From Pyrenopolyporus hunteri (Eukaryota > Ascomycota > Sordariomycetes > Xylariales > Hypoxylaceae): DNA of 64,000 bases. The notes under the pieces were generated by a model. It saw only the letters and a program-made list of their open reading frames with translations, was not told the DNA's origin and ran no database searches. The DNA lies in contig CADCXC010000038.1 of assembly GCA_902806595.1 (NCBI GenBank), positions 806,001-870,000 on the forward strand. The letters run 5' to 3'. The position numbers were made by a program, and so were the translations under genes. Below are positions 30,901 to 40,253 of this stretch, in pieces; the first letter of the stretch is position 1, and every line of letters starts with the position of its first letter.

Positions 30901-32259
30901 TCACTCTTCTGTGTCGGAGTCGGAATCATCCTCTATAACGAAAAAGCTCCAGCTGCGGTACTCTCTGTCTGTAACTGGAAATGTTTTTTGGTTCTCCATG
31001 ATCTCGGTTATAAATTCGCTTGAAAGTTCGACCGAGTCTGCTGGGACGCCGCGGGAAGCCGGTGGGTCGACGTGATGTGGACATTCCCCTCCAATCCAGC
31101 CTCGCTCGATCGAAAAGCTCTGCTTAACCTTCTTCAAAAACTCCTTCAACCACGCATCCCGCTGCTGTTGTCGCTCCGGCGGCTCAGCTGCTCTCTGGTA
31201 ATAGGGGAGGTCCGGCTTAAACAGGGCGAATTGATAGGTCCACTGGCGGCCGGTGTGCTTAAATCTTGATATAATGAGCACCATCCCAGCTCTAAAGCAA
31301 GTCTGCTGCCATACTGTGGGGATAGCCTTGTCCTTTGCTATTCCCTTCTCCACGACCGCTTCTACTTTGAAGAACCACGGGGTAAGTAGGCCGATTACAT
31401 GCTGCTTTGCCATTTTTCCTGTCATCTTGAACTCGTCTTCGGCGTAGCTGAGAAACTCGTCTGCCGTAGAATAGAAGCGAGACTTGTGCCCCGTGACCAA
31501 GTACCATTCTTGGCGTTTTTCGTGGGAGATGAATGCGATGGGACTGAGGAACAGCGCAACTTTCGAATCAGGCGACTTCTCGGTCAGGGCTAGCCAGCAG
31601 AGGTACTTGCGGACATTCAAGGGAAAGTCTTGGTCATGCGGATATAGGGGCGCGCATCCTTTCACTGCTTTGTGCTTATAACTGACGCCGAAAAGCGCCC
31701 TCCGAGTAGTTCTCTCGCCCATGATCGCAACATCGAGCTTGCTGAAGTGAGCAGGGGGCCATGGAATATTAGAATTAGCATCGGTGGGACCCTTTAGGCC
31801 GAGAACACGCCTCGTCTCGATGGTAGAGTCGACATAATCGATCATTTCTATGAATTCATCGATGACTCCGTTTAGTGGTGTCCTGGTTCTTTTGGGGTCT
31901 TGACCTGCGAGGTAGCAACGACGCGCATTAACGAATAAAGAGACGAGCGTTTTGAGGGACGCTGGAGAAAGTGGTCCGGGAAAGCTTGCCACGTTCCACT
32001 CGGCGAGGATTAGATAGTAAAAGGCATCATCTCCTCGAAAACGGTGATACGCATCCTTATTCCGAATGCATGTTGAGATGAGCCCCATAACCTTGTACAT
32101 GATCATCTCGTGGGCCTCTTCCGCGGTTAGGTGCTTATGTATCGCCGCTATGAATGGCAAAAGGGCATTGTATTGGTCTTCAGAGATTTCCACGGCCGAC
32201 TCGAATGTCAAGCCGCCAAATAGTTTAAGACTTTCTTGCAGGACTTTGGATCGCTTCAT
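30901..32259 (-). CDS. Unknown protein, 452 aa
   Basis: A single uninterrupted frame of 452 codons with ATG at 32259 (MKRSKVLQESLKLFGGLTF). Composition and length argue for a real gene: many Trp, Tyr and Phe, balanced charges, helix-like periodicity, and an acidic end (EDDSDSDTEE). No signal peptide, membrane helix or catalytic motif that I can name. Segments such as RKYLCWLALTEKSPDSKVALF and WQQTCFRAGMVLIISRFKHTGRQW look like a folded domain. It lies 1.6 kb from the prenyltransferase gene on the same strand, so it could be a flanking member of the bis-indolylquinone cluster or simply an accessory gene; nothing in the sequence decides this. Confidence 0.65.
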   Translation of the reverse strand: MKRSKVLQESLKLFGGLTFESAVEISEDQYNALLPFIAAIHKHLTAEEAHEMIMYKVMGLISTCIRNKDAYHRFRGDDAFYYLILAEWNVASFPGPLSPASLKTLVSLFVNARRCYLAGQDPKRTRTPLNGVIDEFIEMIDYVDSTIETRRVLGLKGPTDANSNIPWPPAHFSKLDVAIMGERTTRRALFGVSYKHKAVKGCAPLYPHDQDFPLNVRKYLCWLALTEKSPDSKVALFLSPIAFISHEKRQEWYLVTGHKSRFYSTADEFLSYAEDEFKMTGKMAKQHVIGLLTPWFFKVEAVVEKGIAKDKAIPTVWQQTCFRAGMVLIISRFKHTGRQWTYQFALFKPDLPYYQRAAEPPERQQQRDAWLKEFLKKVKQSFSIERGWIGGECPHHVDPPASRGVPADSVELSSEFITEIMENQKTFPVTDREYRSWSFFVIEDDSDSDTEE

Positions 32260-33824
32260 TGTGACGTATGGCTTGAGGGCCGGCCGATTCGATTATAGCG
32301 CGCGTAGGTGATTGAGCGGTGGGAGAATTCCGTAAATGGAGTTAGACGATAGGAATATTGTCGGCGTTGCAAGGCAGGAGGTATATACTCTAGTTTGCTT
32401 TGAACAGTGTTAATAAACAGACTAGTGACGAGAACATTAGTGAATGGGTTGACGTGCCTGACTTAGGATAGCTGTTGCTTAGCAACGTCCGATGGTGAGG
32501 TATGGTCACGCTCGCCAAATGAGGATACAAATTTGACTTGCGTGATCTATTGAAGAGAAGGGGAGTCGAATGAATTATTGTTCTGGGGAGTTTGTGGTCC
32601 AAGCAGTGACTGAAGTATTTGGAAAGAGCCCTGAGCTATTCAGGTGATTGCTTTCTCATAGATTCGTTTGATAAAGAGACGATACTAAAAACAGTAGATG
32701 GGTAGCTGCTACTAGGTGTATTCGGTCGGTACGACAAAACGGGACGGGATTACGGACGAAGGTCCACTGGTGTGCAATAGCGAAGTGTGGTATATAAAAC
32801 CTACTTCGTGGCTAACTGGGGTGATAGAGCCACAATTTCCCTAGTAACCAAGGGGATATCAAACTTCATTCACGCATAGGTAACAGTAACAAATAATTAC
32901 AGCGATGAAAGACCTTCTGTGACTTTACACGGCTTAGAGATGGGATATCATGGTATGGTTGCTGTTTAATCTATCCACCCGTAGCTCGTGGACTGTTACG
33001 AGGAGTAAAAGAATTCGTTTTCAATTCCATACGTACATTGATTATAGGCTGATAGATAATTCTTATAACACTATTTCAGGCACCTGTGCCATAAGGCCAA
33101 CCATATGGTAGGGAAACAATTTTGTTGTTGCACGGGGCTATCTAACTAACAAGGTCTTTGACCTGGGTGGACATACTGAATGAAAACAATGCGACATACG
33201 TCTATATGTCAACAACACGATAACCAGAAGTGTTCTTTCAAATTTAGTGTCACGGTGTTGTGCGGTCGCCTGGGGGTTGCCTAGCGGTGCTGGACAACCG
33301 ACAGCGAGGTTGGGGACGGCTTCGCTGCCCCACACGGTGTACATTAGATATGATTACCTGCAGAGCTACAGATTGCTCTTACTCCTTTCCCTACCAATTA
33401 TGCCAGCACATACGAAGTTCATCACTAATTCCTGGAACCCGTCCCCTGAAATACACCTTTGTTAGATAAGGTGGTACCTACCGGTTACTCAATTTGCATG
33501 CGATTGGCTTAGCTCCGGCCTATATAGAGTAGAAAGTTTCGAATACTCGTGATTGTAGACTAAAGTAATAACTTAATAGATGGTAGCCACTTGGTGAGCC
33601 TATTTGAAATCTTCAAATAAATTACTCGTATGACTATCTGAGCAACCACCGACAATTCAATGTTTAGGAGTGACAGAAGATCGCATGAGTCTTCATGATT
33701 GTGTTATCAATCCTTTCTATATTTTAGGTATCTTAAGCTAGAATCTCCCTTGACATGACTAAGGGGCCTCGGCCCGCGACGTGTCTTTACATAATGATAC
33801 AAGCCAAATATGATGACTAGGCGT
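32260..33824. other. Intergenic region between unknown gene and prenyltransferase
   Basis: 1.6 kb, AT-rich, containing the 3' flank of the prenyltransferase gene and the promoter of the 30901-32259 gene. Only short chance frames are present. No repeat or RNA gene is recognised. Confidence 0.45.
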
Positions 33825-35312
33825 CTACTCTAAGATATTGTAGGCATTCCCGCCGGCCTGGTGTCCGGCTACACCCTCCCCGTTAAAGATGGGTAAACCG
33901 AAGTACGCTGTTAGGTATGCGCCCTTGGATTTGTTATACGAGTAATTTATGAGACTCTGTCCGTAGCCCTTTTGTTTCTCACTGTATTTGATCGGTTAGC
34001 TTTTCAGGGGCACATACCACTACCGCTTCCGCGGGATGGGGGGAGAGGAAATACTCACAAGACGGCGTTGGTCACCTCGCTGAACTTTCCGGTTCGGCCC
34101 CACTCGTGGCCGAGCTTCTCTAGGATGGCGTCCATGTTCTTGCCTACGATGTCGGAGCGCTCGGCATACTGGAATACGGGCACGTACGTCTTGACATCAG
34201 GCATGGTGTTGCCGGCAGCCAAGTCAAAGCTGAACATGAGGCCGGAGAGAGGAGTTCCGGGGGCACGCTCCGGCTTCGACCATGTCTCGACGTCATTACC
34301 CTCCGGAATGCCGTTCTTCTCGTTCAGGAGTAGAGGCCAGATGGATCGTAGAAGGTCTACTTTCTTGAGCGTGTACTCGTCGGTTAGACGTCCGCCAAGA
34401 GTGATCACCTCACGCGCGGCCTCGAAAGTGTTGCTCTCGGTGTGGAAGTACACCTTGACACGGCTGTTTGGGTGCGTCTTGGGGTCGAGGCAGTCGATTC
34501 CTACCATGAGCGGCCTAACCTTACCTTGGGCACCCGCTAGGTATCTATTTCCCCATTGCCGTTAGTTGATGGTCCGAAGGGTTACATTGCTTCTTGATTA
34601 AGAGGCGGAGGCGCAACACTTACCCGCTGAGCGCATCTAAGCTGTACGAGAGGTCGTATCCTAGCGGTTCCAAGCCACGGAGGGCGTCCAAGGTGATATC
34701 CACCGCTGATCTTTCCGAAACGACACTGCGCAGGACGGGAACATACGCCTTCATGATGTGCTTCGGGCCTTCCAGCTCGAATGCAACGATGGCTGGCGGG
34801 ATATGCATCTGCGGTGGGACTTTGTCGCGCCAAGCCTCCGTCTCAGCTTGCGTTAGGTGGAAGGCATCCATGAGGTGGTCCATCAGCCTAGAGTCACCAT
34901 TCGAAGCAGCGCAAAGGCGATGCAGCGTCTCGCGCGCGTTGTTTAGGCCGAAGGGGTCGGGCCCAGTCCCATCTCGCATGAAGTCGAAGTTGTATCTCAC
35001 TTTCACCTTGCCGTTGGTCGACAGGTTTAAGCTGACTTCGAAGCGAGTCCCAGCTAACGCCGGGCTCGCATAGTACTCGACAGGAGGCTCTGGCGGTTGA
35101 GACCCAAGGCACGGTGCAACGTGTTCCTCTAAGAACCGTAGATGGGAGGCCTGATCGGCTTCCGCATACGTCCCAGCTGAACTCAATAGAGGCTCAATAA
35201 TGGAGCGGGTGTGTTTTGCCCAGAATTCTTTGCCTGACGCTGCCGCCGCTGTTGGCTTCTTGTCCACGGGCCCAGCGGGCAGGTTGGGTTGTGTGGCGGT
35301 CAGAGTTGCCAT
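33825..35312 (-). CDS. DMATS-type aromatic prenyltransferase (TdiB-like)
   Basis: Metal-independent ABBA-fold enzymes of this family move a dimethylallyl group from DMAPP onto indole rings. Three exons on the minus strand: 34624-35312, 34059-34544 and 33825-33981, with introns of 79 and 77 nt and consistent phases, giving 443 aa, the usual length. Recognisable are FWAKHTRSIIEPLL and the following HLRFLEEHVAPCLG, the strand GTRFEVSLNLS (Glu92 may be the indole-binding acid, by analogy), KVRYNFDFMRDG, FAFELEG-type HIPPAIVAFELEGPKHIMKAYV, VGIDCLDPKTHPNSRVKVYF, and the C-terminal YSYNKSKGAYLTAYFGLP. Start ATG at 35312 begins MATLTATQPN. Its neighbours (MDR reductase, aminotransferase, A-T-TE synthetase) suggest the acceptor is a bis-indolyl dihydroxybenzoquinone, as for TdiB. 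Regiochemistry and normal versus reverse prenylation cannot be read from sequence. Confidence 0.92.
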
Positions 35313-36342
35313 TGTATGAGAGGTTTTCAACACAGCTTAACAAGAAGAGATTGGCAAGATGAGACGTTTTTGGCTGAGGAAATCGACGAGTGGGGGAGAG
35401 AATGGCAAAGGTGAATGTTCTCATCCAAGTATGATGGTTTAGTTAGTATGTTTATAGGAGGAACTCTTATACTAGATTACGAGTATTGCTTAACCAAACC
35501 AGACTTATCTGCTACATACTGGATAATACGACGAGACATATCCAGGAACGATTAGGCATATACGTTCCTATCATATCTTCTATTTTGGGATTGCTGACAG
35601 CCGTATCGAGACTCGTCGGGTTGCGCTTATTACACGTGTGTTGTGGTGCTTGCTGCAGGATTATGGTGTTTTGCCTCTGACTCTTCTACCAACCCCACAG
35701 GAGTCAGCCCCGGCTGGACGGGGAGGATCGTACATATGCATGTATACGGCGGTGTAGGGGTGTCAGGAGACGTTCCTGAGCTTCTTACATAGCTTGGGAT
35801 CACCCATGTAGTGGTTTATAAGTCGTGGTACTTCGACGGAATGTATATCTCATGTACACGGACCGAAGCTCCATCCGCTGGCTTACTGTGAACGAAGGAC
35901 GCTCTGGATTCAGTTGGATTTTACATAATTTCGGCATATATCGTGGCTGTACTAAATACGGGACGGATGTGGGATGTAATGTGGGTTGTAAACCATTTCG
36001 GCCCTCTCTGGCCGTCTCTCGTATGGGTCTAACTGCTGGATCGTTGTGATGCGGTTCTAGATACCCGGAAGGATGCATGAGAAAGGCTCAGTTTACGATA
36101 CATCGTTGACAAATCATCCAATAAACGCGCCACAAAACGCACGGCGCGCGGTCTAGTCTGAACTGGGCTACCACTGAAATGAACAAGCGAATCGTCTCGG
36201 ATCCTTGAGCAAATCAAAAATCGGATGCGATTGTTGGGTACGCTAATGGTAGGAGACGTAGGGCCAGGATCCGCAATAAAACCCAGCTCCTGTAGAATCT
36301 AATGTACATACACGCAAGCGACGATCCATACCCTATTCTCAT
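35313..36342. other. Spacer between tandem cluster genes
   Basis: 1.0 kb between the reductase stop and the prenyltransferase start, both on the minus strand; it must contain the prenyltransferase promoter. No gene seen. An OFF-frame stretch at 35800-36078 lacks any family resemblance. Confidence 0.45.
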
Positions 36343-37389
36343 TTAAGGGATCAAAACAAGCCTTTCCTTCTCCCCGGTTGAGTCCCAGGCCGTCTCCACA
36401 TCAGCCAACGCGGCTGTGACAACGTTCGCGGGCCTCTTCAGCTTGCTGAGTGCGCCAACCAAACCCGGGAGCTCCTTCTTGACTTCCAGCATCGAGAAAG
36501 CACCCATGCCGGATCCCATTATTCGAATTGGCCTGGCGTTCAATAGGCTGGCTGGGACCTGCACGTTCTCGTGGCCCGAGACGGCGCCGATGCTGATGTA
36601 TTGCAGGCCCTCGCGGATCTCTGCGGTCTGCATGAGCTGTGCAGCAACCGGACCGCCAACGAAGTCCAAGACGATATCCACGGGACCGAGCGTCTTTGGT
36701 AGGACAAGGGGGTCGGTGAGGAGGACGCGCTCGTCGAGGCCCTCGACCTGATCGAGGGTTGCCTGGTTGCGTGATGCGCCCGCGACTTTCGCAGCTCCGA
36801 GCTCATGCGCGATGTGGATAGCGTGGCGGCCGCTCTCGGTAGTAGCACCGACGATGAAGACGGTACGTCCTTGGCAGCCGCCAATGGCGCGGGCCCTGAG
36901 CGCCATCCAGCTGCTGCTGACTGGGTTGACGAGAGCGGCAACGGTAGCGGGATCAGCCTCCGGTCCTAGTTGCACGATGTGGCTGCGTTCTACGTTGGCG
37001 CGCTCGGCAAGGAGGGGAGCGGCGCCAGGGGCGACATAGTACTTGTTACCCGTCGCCTCGTCGAGTCCGACGCCATCGATGCTGGGGTCGAAAGGAAGCT
37101 CTGCGCCCTTGGCGCTCGAGTGCTTGCCAAGGGCGCGGCCTCGCACGACACGGGGGATACCGACGGCTAGTACCTTGAGCTGGACCTGCGAGGGCGACGG
37201 GTCCGGAAGGGCTGGACCACCTGTGATGTACTGGGGGGGCTTGCCCCAGGCGGTAACACGGGCAACATTCATGGCGACTGCCGCGGAGTTACTGAACGGA
37301 GCTTGCTGGTGAGTTCTTCGAAGGCGTGAGAAGGATTTGGAGAGCTTCTGGCCCATGCGCAGTTGATTCAGAGCAAAAGCCGATGACAT
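36343..37389 (-). CDS. Zinc-free MDR quinone oxidoreductase (TdiC-like)
   Basis: Medium-chain dehydrogenase/reductase of 348 aa in one exon. The coenzyme-binding Rossmann motif is at about 177-206 (VFIVGATTESGRHAIHIAHELGAAKV); no zinc-ligand cluster is present, as in quinone reductases. In terrequinone synthesis TdiC reduces the quinone so that the prenyltransferase can act; the neighbourhood suggests the same job here. The first 39 residues are basic (KLSKSFSRLRRTHQQ) and precede the usual MDR start: Met40 (codon at 37270-37272, good context) begins MNVARVTAWGK. Both starts are possible, and the long form might go to mitochondria. The gene is divergent from the aminotransferase across 1.0 kb and tandem with the prenyltransferase. 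Confidence 0.82.
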   Translation of the reverse strand: MSSAFALNQLRMGQKLSKSFSRLRRTHQQAPFSNSAAVAMNVARVTAWGKPPQYITGGPALPDPSPSQVQLKVLAVGIPRVVRGRALGKHSSAKGAELPFDPSIDGVGLDEATGNKYYVAPGAAPLLAERANVERSHIVQLGPEADPATVAALVNPVSSSWMALRARAIGGCQGRTVFIVGATTESGRHAIHIAHELGAAKVAGASRNQATLDQVEGLDERVLLTDPLVLPKTLGPVDIVLDFVGGPVAAQLMQTAEIREGLQYISIGAVSGHENVQVPASLLNARPIRIMGSGMGAFSMLEVKKELPGLVGALSKLKRPANVVTAALADVETAWDSTGEKERLVLIP

Positions 37390-38406
37390 GGGGATGGGAA
37401 TGGGTGGGCACCGGAATTGTATTAAGTCTGCGAAGAGGTTAGCTATGGGTCGTCTCGAAGAGAATTGTTAGAGAGGATTTTATATCAAGTTCCCAAGTAT
37501 ACGCGCGTTCTCGGGGGTCAGAGTGTGCTTTTTTGCCCTCCGAGCCGCGAGTCGAGTCGTAGCAGGTCAAGACTTATGTAAGGATGCAGTCGGGGGCCAA
37601 ATCTTTATCCAAGGCTTATTCCTTTGTGAAGTGGAGCCGGATCCGACCTTCTATTGGCCTTTCTGCCAAGTGCTTATGCCTTCGTATGATTGGACCTTGG
37701 TATAAGCTTGGGAGCTCGTGGGAAGCAGTGACAAGGTGGCACAGCCTTGAAGCTTGGGACCCCCTAGGGCTATTCCTCAGCTTGTCTCGGCAGAGCCCAT
37801 GGCTGAATACCTACCTAGGTTGATAACCACAGTATGCCGCATGTACTCTGGAGTAACACCCGCGTACCCGTGTCTCACCCTTCCGGATGTGTGGCGTTGT
37901 TGTACAGACGCCCAATCTCTTTACTGCCAATGGGCGAGCCTGCCGTCCCACAATTCGTCATAATCCTACCAAGCTCTATGGCTGAATATTCTGGGTCATA
38001 TTCCGGGTCGGAAGGCCCCGATAAATTACCTAATTGTATACTGTACGGATACTCGAAGTTGGGAGCAGGATGAAAATTGGGAACTTACTAGGCTGTCCTG
38101 CCAGGAACAAGGTGAGAGTCACCTAGACTTAGAACTAAACTTAGAAACTTTGGAATGCTAAAGCTCAGATCCATAACGAGAGCTGTAAACGTGACACGAG
38201 GAACGGCTAGGGAACGTGCCTCGGAGAGTCAGGGTGGCGTGACCGGACTGACTCCCACGACGGAAGAAAGCCTATGGGGAATTCTGGGGCTAGATATTAA
38301 ATAGAAAAGACTCTATATTCGTCCCGACTTCCACGACATGAGGAATCCAAAGCATCTCTTCACACAATAATTTCTATCTTCCGTGTTTTCTTTTCCTTTT
38401 ATCAAA
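37390..38406. promoter_or_regulatory. Divergent promoter of the reductase and aminotransferase genes
   Basis: 1,017 bp between two start codons facing away from each other, so co-control of these two cluster genes is likely. An AT-rich TATTAAATA lies at about 38295-38303, roughly 105 bp before the aminotransferase ATG. No binding site can be assigned to a known factor, and no cluster regulator gene is visible in the window. Confidence 0.5.
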
Positions 38407-40253
38407 ATGGCGTCCGTGGCTTACCCAACAGAAGCAAACGTCTTCAACCCTACACCCCTTTTGTCGAAAAGGATTCAACAATATGCACCGGGGGCTAGTG
38501 AGTAGCGGGCCTCACCTGGACGATATGGTCGTTCAGTAGTGATTTACGGTGTGCTGATACTTCCATAGTTCGAAGACTTCTTCCTCTGGAAGGTCTCCCG
38601 GGCATGATCTCTCTTGTTGCTGGTATGTTCTATTACTATCTTCTATATCACGTTGTCAAAGTCTCTGACATTCAAGCTTAGGGAAACCCAACCCCGACAT
38701 CTTTCCTTTCGAAAAAATCTCATTGACGCTGAAAGGGTCTCACGAAGAGATCGTTTTGACACAAGAAGATGGTCTCGTAGAGGGCCTCCAATATGGTCTG
38801 CCGGGCGGTAACCCTGCGTTAGTGAAGGTGGGTAGTGTGCTCTTCTACAAAACTTCAAGAAAGGAACTAAGTCTGTAGTGGTTTGAGGACCTTCAGAAGA
38901 AACTTCACGGCATCGATGCCAACCCAGGCTGGACTTGCTGCATCGGAAACGGCAGCCAAGAACTCATACACAGGACGTTCCAAGTCCTTACGGATCCGGG
39001 CGACTCAATCCTCATCGAAACGTAAGTTTTCTCTGTATTAACCTGAGATCTGATACTTGGTGCATAAGGCGGTATGCTAACATTTCTGAAATTAATTAGG
39101 CCGGCGTACCCGTAAGCAAGCTGTTTCTCATTTGTTGTTTTACTTCTTGGCTAATAATCGAGTCAGAGGCGTTGCAGGTTTCCTCCGAGCGGATGGCCAT
39201 GACTTGGTGCAGGCCAAGACCGACCGATATGGCCTGGACCCGTCCGAGCTGGAGAAGATACTCTCTAACTGGCCCGAGAACCGGGCGCGCCCCAAAGTCC
39301 TATATACCATTCCTACAGGATCGAACCCGACCGGTCGGTCATGTCCCGACTGGCGTAAGATTGAGATGTAAGCAATATTTAGCTGACAAGCATGATCGAA
39401 CGTTTGGCAGTGGTACTGATTGATATTCTTCTTTTCAGCTTACGACTAGCCAAGCGCTTCAACTTTATGATTCTAGAGGACGACGCATACTATTTCCTCA
39501 ACTTTGAGGATGGCCCGGGCTCGAAGACTCGCAGCTACCTCTCCCTCGAGCGAGCGGTCAATGGGGAAACTGGTAGAGTTGTACGGTTTGACTCTATGAG
39601 CAAGATCGTGAGTGCGGGGATGAGGCTCGGCGTCCTGACGGGACCCTTGCCTATTGTCCAGAACGTCATCAAACTCACTGAGAACATAAAGTGCGTAGAA
39701 CCGGAAAAAAAAAAGCAGTCCTACCCTCTCCAACTTTACAGCACATACTGACGCGCCTCGCAGCTTGCAACCCTCATCTACAACCCAACTATTAGCCTTG
39801 GCTCTTCTACGCCATTGGGGCCATGCCGGCTTTCTTGCGCATTGCGCGGAAGCCAAAGAATTCTACCGGCGCAAGAGGGACGTCTTCTCAGCTGCTGCAG
39901 AGCAGCACCTCAAGCACCGTGCTACGTGGGACGTGCCCACTGCAGGTATGTTCTTCTGGCTGACTCTGCGGCTTCCACCTGGACAAGACACGTTCGACTT
40001 GCTCAGCAAGAAGGGTATGGAGCATGGGTTGCTTGCCATCCCCGGTGTCGCCTTTATGCCTGATAGCCGGAAGACGACCCAACTGCGGGCCAGCTTCAGC
40101 CTCATAACAGAGGAGCAAGCCAATGAAGCCTGCCGGCGGATGGCTCGCCTAGTGGACGACGCCTGGAGGGACTGGGTACGCAAGTTTGTGCCTGGTCGGA
40201 TGTACGACGGAGGAAAGGGACTATCCAACACGACCACAAGGGTTACCGCATGA
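38407..40253 (+). CDS. PLP-dependent aromatic aminotransferase (TdiD/Aro8-like)
   Basis: Fold-type I aminotransferase, 462 aa in eight exons: 38407-38497, 38569-38622, 38682-38827, 38879-39021, 39100-39111, 39167-39367, 39439-39690 and 39764-40253. All phases match; exon 5 is only 12 nt (completing ETPAYPGV). Motifs in order: GMISLVAGKPNPDIFPF, GLQYGLPGGNPAL, GNGSQELIHRTF (cofactor phosphate), TGSNPTG, EDDAYY at 229-234, and the Schiff-base lysine Lys271 in FDSMSKIVSAGMRLG; an arginine suited to bind the substrate carboxylate lies in TTQLRASFS. The family includes Aro8 and kynurenine/2-aminoadipate aminotransferases. In the tdi pathway TdiD converts L-tryptophan to indole-3-pyruvate, and its position next to the A-T-TE gene supports that role. 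A general aromatic aminotransferase is the alternative. Confidence 0.92.
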
